Assembly (NCBI GenBank): GCA_964291505.2
Contig: OZ220216.1
Coordinates: 558,001-622,000 of the forward strand
Length of the DNA stretch: 64,000 nt
Direction of reading: 5' to 3'
Source: Kistimonas sp964291505
GTDB taxonomy: Bacteria > Pseudomonadota > Gammaproteobacteria > Pseudomonadales > Endozoicomonadaceae
The stretch's first letter is position 1. Each line of letters starts with the position of its first letter. The position numbers were made by a program, and so were the translations under genes. Below are positions 34,231-42,064 of this stretch, piece by piece. A model generated the notes under the pieces. It saw only the letters and a program-made list of their open reading frames with translations. It searched no databases and was not told where the DNA came from.

Positions 34231-35205
34231 TCAAGCAATAAGTGCAACAGACCGCCCTGTATAGACTTCAATTGGTGTCAGTCCGCCAAGAACCTTGCGA
34301 GGCATGCTGTTTATCTGTAATTCCATTGCTTCTATCTCCTTCTCTGTGATTTGTCCAAGCGCCATCTTTTTCGGCCATTGGCGACGAATAATCCCGTTGG
34401 TGTTCTCATTGGTTCCTCTCTGGTAGCTGGCGTAGGGCTTTGCGAAATAGATGTCTGCATTAATGGCCTTTGATACCAGTGCGTGCATGGCAAACTCGCC
34501 ACCGTTATCAAGCGTGACAGTCTTTGCTCCATGTGCCCGTTTCAGCATCTCTATCATCTTGTTGGCAACGGTTTCAGCGTTCTTGCTATCAACCTTACCG
34601 ATCAGTGTGAGACGGCTTTTACGGTCAACAAGGGTAACCAGATGGGCATCTTGACCATAAACAGTGTCACCTTCCCAATCACCCGGACGTGCACGTTGTT
34701 CAACGATATCAGGACGCTCAGTAATATCTTTTCGATCCGGTATCAATGAGCGACCCGCCTTGCGTTTACCGCCTTTCCAGCGTGTTTTTCCGAATCTGGG
34801 CAACGCCTGGTACAGAGTACCGCCGTTAACTTTATCCTGAGCAATCAGGTGATAAATCGTCGTATGACTAATCGCCTGGTCTGGTAGCTCTATTTTCATA
34901 CGGCAACTGATGTTTTCTGGTGACCAGCCAAGTGACAGCCCTTTCGCAACGATCTGTTTATGCTGCTCATCTCGTTTCTTTGCCTTGTGGGCATTTCTTT
35001 TTCTGTCGGTTTTCTTTTGTTCAGCGGCTTCAGGGCAGTAACCATCAGGTCCGGAATTACGTTTTAATTCACGACTCACGGTGCTTTTGTCTACACCAAG
35101 CGTTTCAGCAACAGCTTGTAGTGACAGTCCGTTTTTCCGCAGCGCCTGAAGCTGGTATCGTTGGCTCTGAGTCAGCTGTTTGTAGTGTTTGGTTTGAGTG
35201 CTCAT
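34231..35205 (-). CDS. IS30-family DDE transposase
   Basis: 324 residues from ATG 35205 (MSTQTKHYKQLTQSQRYQLQ). The N-terminal helix-turn-helix (LSLQAVAETLGVDKSTVSRE) is typical of IS30. The DDE triad is GDWEGDTVYG (first Asp), TVTLDNGGEF (second Asp) and RGTNENTNGIIRRQWPK (Glu). The reading frame passes through the terminal repeat, and its last codon and TGA stop fall in the flanking merR sequence, if the element ends at 34237. No internal damage is seen. Confidence 0.93.
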   Translation of the reverse strand: MSTQTKHYKQLTQSQRYQLQALRKNGLSLQAVAETLGVDKSTVSRELKRNSGPDGYCPEAAEQKKTDRKRNAHKAKKRDEQHKQIVAKGLSLGWSPENISCRMKIELPDQAISHTTIYHLIAQDKVNGGTLYQALPRFGKTRWKGGKRKAGRSLIPDRKDITERPDIVEQRARPGDWEGDTVYGQDAHLVTLVDRKSRLTLIGKVDSKNAETVANKMIEMLKRAHGAKTVTLDNGGEFAMHALVSKAINADIYFAKPYASYQRGTNENTNGIIRRQWPKKMALGQITEKEIEAMELQINSMPRKVLGGLTPIEVYTGRSVALIA

Positions 35206-35290
35206 TCCAGACGTCCATTTCAGAGTGTGACAACTTAGAAATCTACTGACAGCTGTCTCACTTCTCAAATTTCAGCCTGTTGCACTTATT
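34237..35290 (-). mobile_element. IS30-family insertion sequence, about 1054 bp
   Basis: The left end AATAAGTGCAACAG (34237) and the right end CTGTTGCACTTATT (ending 35290) are perfect 14-base inverted repeats; one more base on each side (C and G) also pairs. The element contains a single full-length transposase. No clear target duplication can be seen, so the exact ends are uncertain by a base or two. It splits the merR gene. Confidence 0.88.
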
Positions 35291-35420
35291 GTATTAACCC
35301 AGCACACGCTTATCGATGAACTGAAGCTGAAGCAAAGGCAGTTAAACGCACTTGAAAATATCGCCATAAATTATTGGGCCAAGGGGAAATGCATCCCGCA
35401 AGAAAAGGTTCAGGAAATGC

Positions 35421-35452
35421 TAAAACTCGCTGAATAAATAAAGCGAGTTTTA
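35421..35452. terminator. hairpin between merR remnant and the small membrane ORF
   Basis: TAAAACTCGC and GCGAGTTTTA (10-bp stem, 12-base loop) overlap the merR stop codon. A and T flanks on both strands suit a terminator for both converging transcripts. Confidence 0.6.
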
Positions 35453-35510
35453 GTTATGGCAAGCATTTCCAGATAAAAAACGCTATAGTCACGCATTTTA
35501 TTGTCAATGC

Positions 35511-35645
35511 TCAACTGCCTCCAGGGGTTATTTCTAAACGCCACTCTGATGGATTCTCTTCAGTCTCACCCCACAATGATCTTTTTATGCCTCGTTGTAT
35601 TACCACATAGAATGCCATAACGAACACGCCAAAGGCACAGCACAT
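35511..35645 (-). CDS. 44-residue single-helix membrane protein downstream of the LDI-like gene
   Basis: The frame starts 18 bases after the linalool-dehydratase-like stop, with GAGGTG 8 bases before its ATG. It reads MCCAFGVFVMAFYVVIQRG, a single membrane helix, then a short polar tail containing a W-G-E-T-E-E-N-P-S-E-W stretch and ending in GGS. The good ribosome site, tight spacing and same strand support a real gene co-transcribed with its neighbour. I recognise no family. It could be a small membrane partner of the upstream protein. Confidence 0.55.
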   Translation of the reverse strand: MCCAFGVFVMAFYVVIQRGIKRSLWGETEENPSEWRLEITPGGS

Positions 35646-35662
35646 AATTTTGCACCTCACGT

Positions 35663-37651
35663 TTATACTATGGCTGTCAGTACGAATGGCGAACGTCCAT
35701 TGGCTTTCACCATTAAACGTACACGACCTGTCTTATCAGCTTTGACTTTATCTGAAGTTGCACCACTGCATTGATAGCGACTATTTGGTTTCAATTGTGC
35801 GACAGTCACTGCAAACAAACCCGCTTCTTTTCCGGGGTAGAATACAGCCTCCAGATTTTTACCATCACTGACCGCTTTCGCCACTAATAACTCAGGATAA
35901 TTTACCTTCTCAAGAATCGGGCCATTCAACCATGCCTCAGGCATGCCTTGTTCCACCATATCCTTAAAACCATTAGCACGGCCAACACGGGCGATACACT
36001 CCAAAAACTGGATGTTGGTTGAGGCCGATTTTCGCGAAATAATGCCATCTTTAATTGTTGGTGGATTATGCTTGGCGTATTCATTTAATAGTCGTTTTGA
36101 TAGTACTTTGTCACCCATTTCAGTAGCCATGGCTGCCAATGGTGAGCAGGAAACATTCGCTTTTTTATAGTTACCCGGATCGAATTTATCCAATTGCTCA
36201 AAAGCATCTTCGAAACTTTCTACATGTAGTAGTTCACTCTTCATGATTTCCCAGCTACGACGAGCAATTTCAGGCGCGACAGGGTGAAGAAATATGTTTG
36301 TGTAAACTTCAGCGCCATAACCTTTAACAGGTGCCGCGAATCCGATACGTGTTGAACGTACGAGATCTATAGCGCCATCAATTTGAGTGAATTCGGTATT
36401 AAGCTTGTCGTAATAGTGACCTTTGATATTATTCCAGCGATCTATGTTGTTTAAGCGGTCTTCAGTCTTAATTGCCATCAAACCATAATTGTTACACATT
36501 GGATAAATCCAGTTTGGTTCACAAGGGAACAGGCAAAATTCGTGATTAGTGTGGTGTTTGTAAACAATGTCGACTATTTCAGGATAGTTATAACAATATT
36601 TCTTGCCGCCAGGTGCATTGAGTGTAATAGCGTGAGGTTGATTATAACGTCGATCGCCGGTCGTCGACTGGTACATCGCAATTAAGCCGGCGTACCAGCC
36701 AGAATACATGATATTGTCTGCAGTCTCAGGTGCGATTGGGTCACCGTCAATGCGTAAGTTTCCCCAGCAGTTTTCTAGTCGCCAGTAACGCCATATTTTA
36801 GGCTCTTTCATCTTTTCAATGACGTTTTGTTGTGCTTGCGCCAAGTAACCCCTTAATGCTGGCATTCTACAGTAATTGGCAAGTGCCAGTGTGTAACCTA
36901 AGTTGCAGATTTGGTAGCGAAGTGAAGCCGTTTGGAATTGGTCAACGATATCGAAACCCTTCATGCTTGAGACAGGCTGCAATGCACGATCAAGTAGAAA
37001 GCGCATTTGTGCCAGGTCTTCTTCTGACAACTCATCTACTATTGGAAGCCCTGTGTCAGGTTCAATGGGAGTAGCGACACCGCCTTCAGACATGACAAGG
37101 TGGGCATTGCGCTTTTTTTGCTTATCGATGCCATCTTTCAGTACATTCTGGCGATGCCTCCACCACAATAAGCCAAGCACGATAGGCAAAACGGGAACAA
37201 CATAGGTTGCTCCTTCCCATATGTGCTGGTGCCCCATCAGCGGTGCAAGCAGGGCTAAGCCCAACCAAGCGACGATAGGCGCTAAATTATTTCCAGTTAG
37301 TATCCATGCAAACATTGCTGCAATGAAAGCAAGGATAGAACCTGCAAACATCGCGAAGTGGCCCACCGTCATCCAGATATCACCTGCAGATAAGACAGCG
37401 ATGAAGCCACCCCCCGGGAACACTAAGCCTGCTCCAAATGTCTGAAGTGCATAGGACCCAGAGAATAGGAAAAGGTAGCAACCCAATAGGTAAAGAGTCC
37501 AATACCCTTTATAGAGGCGCTTTTGTTTCGCTGTGGATAAAGGCCCGTTAAGTGTGAGTTTCTTTGGGATTAGTGCTGTTTTGTAATTATTAAACGCGTT
37601 GTAAGAGTCATCTTTCGATGGTGCTTTAATAACTTTTTCTAATGTGCTCAC
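35663..37651 (-). CDS. linalool dehydratase/isomerase-like membrane protein
   Basis: 662 residues from GTG 37651 (MSTLEKVIKAPSKD), chosen because AGAGG lies 7 bases upstream; a TTG at 37675 is the longer option. Residues about 47-167 form roughly four membrane helices. The soluble part (about 205-590) matches, from memory, the linalool dehydratase/isomerase domain of Castellaniella: FDIVDQFQTASLRYQ, GDPIAPETADNIMYSGW, MYQSTTGDRRY and PCEPNWIYPMCNN. Cys377 and Cys386 have the same 9-residue spacing as the catalytic cysteines C171/C180. The His that follows NIMYKG in that enzyme (His129) is Trp319 here. A beta-rich tail (about 590-662) is extra. Substrate unknown; a terpene alcohol/alkene is only a guess. 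A MerR-type operator precedes it. Confidence 0.72.
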   Translation of the reverse strand: MSTLEKVIKAPSKDDSYNAFNNYKTALIPKKLTLNGPLSTAKQKRLYKGYWTLYLLGCYLFLFSGSYALQTFGAGLVFPGGGFIAVLSAGDIWMTVGHFAMFAGSILAFIAAMFAWILTGNNLAPIVAWLGLALLAPLMGHQHIWEGATYVVPVLPIVLGLLWWRHRQNVLKDGIDKQKKRNAHLVMSEGGVATPIEPDTGLPIVDELSEEDLAQMRFLLDRALQPVSSMKGFDIVDQFQTASLRYQICNLGYTLALANYCRMPALRGYLAQAQQNVIEKMKEPKIWRYWRLENCWGNLRIDGDPIAPETADNIMYSGWYAGLIAMYQSTTGDRRYNQPHAITLNAPGGKKYCYNYPEIVDIVYKHHTNHEFCLFPCEPNWIYPMCNNYGLMAIKTEDRLNNIDRWNNIKGHYYDKLNTEFTQIDGAIDLVRSTRIGFAAPVKGYGAEVYTNIFLHPVAPEIARRSWEIMKSELLHVESFEDAFEQLDKFDPGNYKKANVSCSPLAAMATEMGDKVLSKRLLNEYAKHNPPTIKDGIISRKSASTNIQFLECIARVGRANGFKDMVEQGMPEAWLNGPILEKVNYPELLVAKAVSDGKNLEAVFYPGKEAGLFAVTVAQLKPNSRYQCSGATSDKVKADKTGRVRLMVKANGRSPFVLTAIV

Positions 37652-37775
37652 GATACGCCTCTGAAACCTGAACAAGCAATTGCTAGAATCTTCTGCCTAA
37701 AAGTTCAGCGATAACCCTGCGGTAAAAAATGGGTTTGATTTTTATTCAGTGATTGAAAGTTATCTATTTGAAAGC

Positions 37776-37806
37776 AGGTTAACCTTAAAGCTAGCTTTAA
37801 GGTCAA
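37776..37806 (-). promoter_or_regulatory. MerR-type operator/promoter of the LDI-like gene
   Basis: A perfect 22-bp dyad (ACCTTAAAGC, TA, GCTTTAAGGT) at 37782-37803. On the minus strand the -35 TTGACC (37806-37801) and -10 TAACCT (37781-37776) are separated by exactly 19 bases, with the dyad centred between them. This arrangement is the hallmark of genes activated by MerR-family regulators through DNA untwisting. The half-sites match those before merR at 33909-33930. Confidence 0.8.
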
Positions 37807-38273
37807 GATAAAAAATCATGATTCAAAAACGTCGATGCCACGGTCCAGGTCTGAAATCGCTGGTGACCTTGTCATGTAGTGCTCTGAAGCAGTAAAGGTT
37901 GACATCAGGCAATTTCATACGACTCAAATACTCCAACTTAATAGGATGCAGTCTTTTTCTGAGTATGTGGATTGTCCCATGCGTAGAGCTGTGGGCTTGC
38001 AATCCCAGCACGCTGCTTGCTGACGGGATACAGAATTTCTCATTGAACCTCGGGACTTCGGCTTTGAGCTCCCTTGAATGATATTTATATTTTTCTTGTT
38101 ATTTGTTGTGGGTCTTAAGAAGTGATTTTAATCTTTTTGGGTAAGGTAAATAACCTATTGCCTCAGTGAACCTGTCGGAATGCGAGTGATAAGGTACGTC
38201 ACATTCACATGTCACCAGAAATGGTCATACCTCTTTGAGTCATGATTGATGGTGAACATGAAAGTACTGGGTT
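37807..38273. other. intergenic region without a recognised gene
   Basis: About 470 bases between the LDI-like promoter and the terminator of the glutathione-importer operon. A 62-codon minus-strand frame (37823-38011) has no ribosome site or family likeness that I can see. The right half is AT-rich. No RNA gene is recognised. Confidence 0.5.
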
Positions 38274-38317
38274 AAAAAAACGCTGTCCTGAAAAATATGA
38301 TATTAGTCAGGACAGCG
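38274..38317 (-). terminator. terminator of the gsi-type operon
   Basis: CGCTGTCCTGA and TCAGGACAGCG form an 11-bp perfect stem; on the minus strand it is followed by seven T. It lies 34 bases after the isoaspartyl-peptidase stop. Confidence 0.9.
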
Positions 38318-38350
38318 GGCGCCTTAATACAGTTTAAGGTAATTTATATG

Positions 38351-39307
38351 TTATTTAGTGGGTTGATGCGGAGTGATTTCTGCATCAATTCCTGTATAAA
38401 CCGGATCCTCAATTTCGTACTTCCATCCGCGATACATGCCGGTTGAGTTGTAATCCAGCACTAACTCACCCTGGTTATCGACACCGATCATGCCACCGGC
38501 GCCATTGGGGTAGTTCAGGGTTGTTTCCAGCACTTCACGAATGGCTTCTTTCAGCGGCTGCTTGAGATAGCGCATGCGGGTAGCTAGATCGTGCCCGGTG
38601 GCGTGCTTCATGAAATACTCGCCTTTTCCGGTACAGGAAATCGCGCAGCTGTCATTGGCGGCGTAGTTACCGGCACCGTGAACGGGCGTATCCCCAATGC
38701 GTCCCCAGCGCTTGTTGGTGATACCGCCAGTGGAGGTGGCGCTGGCCAAGTTACCTTCACGATCCATAGCGACAGCGCCGACTGTACCGAAGCGGAAAGC
38801 GTTGGTGAACTGCAGGGCATTGTCCCGGTCTTCCTGCAGGGTTTCCCAGTGGTGACGACGCAGCTCGGTGGTGAAATAGCTGTTTTCAACACGCTCGAAG
38901 CCCATGGCATCACCGAAGCGTTCTGCGCCTTCACCGCCGAGCAGCATGTGGTCGGTATGTTCCATGACAGCGCGAGCCAGTTTAACCGGATTGGCGCGGT
39001 AGCGAACATTGGCAACAGCGCCGGATTCACCGGTACGGCCATCGGCAATCGCGGCGTCCAGCTCGTGGTGACCTTCAAATGTCAGGCAGGCGCCATAGCC
39101 GGCATTGAAGTGAGGGCAGTTTTCCAGGGACACCACGGAGGCTTCAACTGCATCCACGGCGGAACCGCCTTCGGCCAATACGGTTTCACCGGCAATAACC
39201 GCGTCTCTCAGCGCCCGGTGAATGTCCTGAATACGTTCCTCGGACATGGTAGAGACATCAATTGTGCCGGCGCCGGCGTGAATGGCGATGGCATATTTCC
39301 TATCCAT
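38351..39307 (-). CDS. iaaA: isoaspartyl peptidase / type III L-asparaginase
   Basis: 318 residues, N-terminal nucleophile hydrolase. It starts AIAIHAGAGTID, contains the alpha-subunit motif ENCPHFNAGYGACLT, and self-cleaves before the Thr of FRFGTVGAVAMDREGN (Thr about residue 178), which becomes the nucleophile. STGGITNKRWGRIGDTPVHG (as adjoining parts) shapes the substrate site. It releases aspartate from isoaspartyl dipeptides and hydrolyses asparagine. It is the last gene of the operon, as iaaA is linked to gsiABCD in E. coli (there it is first). Confidence 0.94.
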   Translation of the reverse strand: MDRKYAIAIHAGAGTIDVSTMSEERIQDIHRALRDAVIAGETVLAEGGSAVDAVEASVVSLENCPHFNAGYGACLTFEGHHELDAAIADGRTGESGAVANVRYRANPVKLARAVMEHTDHMLLGGEGAERFGDAMGFERVENSYFTTELRRHHWETLQEDRDNALQFTNAFRFGTVGAVAMDREGNLASATSTGGITNKRWGRIGDTPVHGAGNYAANDSCAISCTGKGEYFMKHATGHDLATRMRYLKQPLKEAIREVLETTLNYPNGAGGMIGVDNQGELVLDYNSTGMYRGWKYEIEDPVYTGIDAEITPHQPTK

Positions 39308-39328
39308 TGTTTTCTTCTCAATGCAATA

Positions 39329-40153
39329 TCAGGTTAACGAACTGCTCATGGCAGAAAAACTGTTGAGTAAGCGCACCAGCTCGGCAAAGCTGTCAGCCGT
39401 GTAACTCACCTGGTCGGGGCTGATCCGTTCAACACCGGGAACCAGGGCGTACAGGTCGGCCAGCGCCTGGCTGCTGGCTGAAACCGTCATGGCATAGGGC
39501 GGCTTCATGTGGTGACTGGTCTGTACCTGGCCAATGGCGCTCAGGGCTTTCCAGGTGGATTCTGTCAGGTGTTTCCGGGCGAGTGTCGGCGACAGGTTGT
39601 CAGCGGCATAACAGCCCCGCGCCTGTTTGACGGTGACATACTCGCAACCAGGAAAGGCTTCAGCGACGTGAGTCGCCAGAAGGTGATCGCCCGATGCCAG
39701 CACCAGCGGCACACCGTATTCCGCGGCAATGCTGCCATAGAGATCCACTTCCCCCATGACATGCACATTGACGTCTATGCGGCGAAAAGCCCGACTGTTG
39801 ATGGTATGCGCCAGTACGCCGTAGCACCCGGCCGGCATATGGGCGCCGACCATGACCAGGGCATCGAACGATTCATGCTGGATGCCGTCGATCATGCCCA
39901 TCGCCCGAGGCTTGCCCTGCAGCAACCGGATCTCGGGCGATAGTCCTTCGGCGGCCAGGTTGATCATGGGACCATGGCTATCCACAACAACGATATCGGT
40001 GGCGCCAGCCTGTGTAGCCCCAGAGGCGACAGCATTGACTTCCTTGAGCATCAGTTGTCGGGCAGCCTGGTACTCTGCATTGCCCTGGATGCATTGTTCC
40101 CGGGTAGTGACGCCTGCAATACCCTCAATGTCGGCAATGATCAGCAGTTTCAT
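39329..40153 (-). CDS. M55-family D-aminopeptidase (DppA-like)
   Basis: 274 residues. Zinc-ligand motifs of the M55 family are visible: IADIEGIAG (D8, E10), VDSHGPM (H60), GAHMPAG (His about 104) and MGEVDLYGS (Glu about 133). The family includes Bacillus DppA, which removes D-amino acids from the N-terminus of D-Ala peptides and assembles as a decamer. The position between an importer permease and isoaspartyl peptidase suggests that it processes imported peptides, perhaps from peptidoglycan. No signal peptide, so cytoplasmic. Confidence 0.9.
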   Translation of the reverse strand: MKLLIIADIEGIAGVTTREQCIQGNAEYQAARQLMLKEVNAVASGATQAGATDIVVVDSHGPMINLAAEGLSPEIRLLQGKPRAMGMIDGIQHESFDALVMVGAHMPAGCYGVLAHTINSRAFRRIDVNVHVMGEVDLYGSIAAEYGVPLVLASGDHLLATHVAEAFPGCEYVTVKQARGCYAADNLSPTLARKHLTESTWKALSAIGQVQTSHHMKPPYAMTVSASSQALADLYALVPGVERISPDQVSYTADSFAELVRLLNSFSAMSSSLT

Positions 40154-40171
40154 GGATTCTCCGCAGATTCA

Positions 40172-41074
40172 CTAGTTTTTGAGTTTCGGATCAAGCGTGT
40201 CACGCAGGGCATCACCCAGCAGGTTGAACGCCAGCACCGTGACAAATATCGCCAGACCCGGGAACAGGGTGACATGCCACTTACCGGCCATCATCAGGCT
40301 GCGGCCGTTGGCCAGGATGTTGCCCCATTCGGGGATATCCGGTTCCGGACCCAAGCCGATGAAGCTCAGGGCGGCAGCGGTCAGGATGCTGGTGCCGATA
40401 CGCATGGTGAAAAACACGATAATGCTGGCAGTCGCGCCGGGTAGAATGTGGCGCAGCATCAGCGTGGAGTTGCCAGCGCCAAGACTACGGGCTGCATCCA
40501 CATAGGTGGCATGCTTCAGCGTCAGGGCTGAGCCTCGCACAATCCGGGCGAAGATCGGCACACTGAAAACAGCAACCGCCACGATAACGTTGTTAAGACC
40601 AGGGCCTAAAATAGCGACAACGGCAATGGCCAGCAGCATGCCGGGGAAGGCAAACAGCACATCACAGCCACGCATGATGAGTGTATCCAGGCGACCGCCA
40701 TAAAAGCCGGACAACAGCCCCAGGATCACGCCAAAGAACGCACCGATGGAAACAGACACCACGCCCACATAGAGAGATATACGGGTACCGGCCATGATCC
40801 GGCTCAGGATATCCCGGCCAAATTCATCGGTACCGAACCAGTGGGCGGCGGACGGCTCGGCAGACAGGGCAAACCAGTCAGGTTCCATCGGATCATAAGG
40901 TGTTATCCAGGGCGAAAACACCGCCATCAGCACCAGTAGCAGGATGAACAGGCTGGAGCAGACAGCCACCCGGTTACGGACAAAGCGACGGGTAAATTCC
41001 CGCAGTGGTGAGCGAATCACGTGATGTTCACTGGCCACGGGGATTTCAGTACAGGTTGTGGTACTCATGAACAC
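40172..41074 (-). CDS. gsiD: glutathione/dipeptide ABC importer permease GsiD-type
   Basis: 300 residues, DppC/GsiD-like inner-membrane permease. An N-terminal cytoplasmic stretch precedes the first helix (AVCSSLFILLLVLMAVFSPW). The conserved HWFGTDEFGRDILSRIMAGTR lies in the periplasmic loop (shown from HWFGTDEFGRD), and the EAA-type coupling motif is YVDAARSLGAGNSTLMLRHI. It pairs with the upstream GsiC-type subunit, 5 bases away. The substrate is inferred from the operon, so dipeptides remain possible. Confidence 0.85.
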   Translation of the reverse strand: MFMSTTTCTEIPVASEHHVIRSPLREFTRRFVRNRVAVCSSLFILLLVLMAVFSPWITPYDPMEPDWFALSAEPSAAHWFGTDEFGRDILSRIMAGTRISLYVGVVSVSIGAFFGVILGLLSGFYGGRLDTLIMRGCDVLFAFPGMLLAIAVVAILGPGLNNVIVAVAVFSVPIFARIVRGSALTLKHATYVDAARSLGAGNSTLMLRHILPGATASIIVFFTMRIGTSILTAAALSFIGLGPEPDIPEWGNILANGRSLMMAGKWHVTLFPGLAIFVTVLAFNLLGDALRDTLDPKLKN

Positions 41075-41079
41075 CTCAC

Positions 41080-42006
41080 TCAGCTCAACCGGACGTTGGG
41101 GTTAATCACTGCATAGAGCAGATCGACGATCAGGTTGATCACGATAAACTCGAGCACCATCAGCATGACCAGGGCCTGGATCATGGGCTGGTCCTGCTGC
41201 AGGATGGACTGGATCAGCAGGTTGCCCATACCGGGCCAGCTGAACACGGTCTCAACGACAATGGAGCCACTGAGCAGGAAGCCGAACTGCAGGCCGAGCA
41301 TGGTCAGTACCGGGATCATGGCGTTGCGCATGATGTGCTTCCAGACAATGACCCGGCTTTTCAGCCCCTTGGCATGGGCCGTCCGGACATAATCTTCCTG
41401 CAGGACTTCCAGCACCGCAGAACGGGTAAAGCGCGCCATGACGGCGGCGACGGTGGCACCCAGGGTGATGGAGGGCAGAATCAGGTCCGACGGTTTGTTA
41501 AACCCGCTGACCGCAAAGAACTCGAAAGGGACAGCAACAAACTGGATCAGCAGCAGACCCAGCCAGAATGCAGGCATGGAGATACCGGCGACCGCACAAC
41601 TCATGAAGGTCCAGTCCTGCCATTTACCCCGTCGCAGGGCTGACAGTACCCCAATCAGAACACCAATGATGACAGCCCAGGTGAAACCGGTGACCGCCAG
41701 CCAGAGGGTGGCGGGAAAGGCTTCGGCCAGTTCATTGGCGACCGGTTGACGGGTCCGGTAGGTGGTGCCGAGATCACCGTGAAATACACCGTTCACCCAG
41801 TTGAAATATTGAGTGGGTAACGAGGCATTCAATCCCAGCTCTTCACGGGCGGCTTCCACCGCTTCAATCGGTGCATCTTCACCGGCATAGATGCGGGCAG
41901 GATCTCCCGGCATCAGTTTGATAAAGGCAAAAACCAGCAGGGAGACGACAAACAGCACCGGGATCACTCCCAGCAAGCGTTTCAGCAAGTACACAACCAT
42001 ATTCAA
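41080..42006 (-). CDS. gsiC: glutathione/dipeptide ABC importer permease GsiC-type
   Basis: 308 residues, DppB/GsiC-like. It opens with a membrane helix (LLKRLLGVIPVLFVVSLLVF) followed by LMPGDPARIYAG, standard for this permease class. The coupling motif is YVRTAHAKGLKSRVIVWKHI. The C-terminal helix pair ends at NLIVDLLYAVINPNVRLS. Size and order match the E. coli GsiC (306 residues). Confidence 0.85.
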   Translation of the reverse strand: MNMVVYLLKRLLGVIPVLFVVSLLVFAFIKLMPGDPARIYAGEDAPIEAVEAAREELGLNASLPTQYFNWVNGVFHGDLGTTYRTRQPVANELAEAFPATLWLAVTGFTWAVIIGVLIGVLSALRRGKWQDWTFMSCAVAGISMPAFWLGLLLIQFVAVPFEFFAVSGFNKPSDLILPSITLGATVAAVMARFTRSAVLEVLQEDYVRTAHAKGLKSRVIVWKHIMRNAMIPVLTMLGLQFGFLLSGSIVVETVFSWPGMGNLLIQSILQQDQPMIQALVMLMVLEFIVINLIVDLLYAVINPNVRLS

Positions 42007-42064
42007 CCAACTCTTGCCAGGCAGGTGTGCACTCTGCCGGACGGTTGCCCGGCAGAGGAGATCG

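Larger units (their letters stand above)
33954..35437 (+). pseudogene. MerR-family regulator interrupted by an IS30 element
   Basis: The 5' part (33954-34236) encodes MKIKQVSEATGVPASAIRYY and the rest of the winged helix (ESQGLLPAAKRTASGYRHY), then the start of the dimerisation helix up to DVDAGFK. The IS supplies a stop (TAA at 34239-34241). After the IS, the frame resumes at 35291 with VLTQHTLIDELKLKQRQLNA and ends normally at 35437 (EMLKLAE). The joined protein would be about 143 residues, a normal MerR length. GGGGA lies 7 bases before the ATG. The truncated product keeps its DNA-binding domain but lacks most of the dimerisation coil, so function is probably lost. Confidence 0.85.

Noticed and set aside
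37823..38011. 62-residue minus-strand frame
   Set aside because: I considered a transposase relic, but found no recognisable motif.
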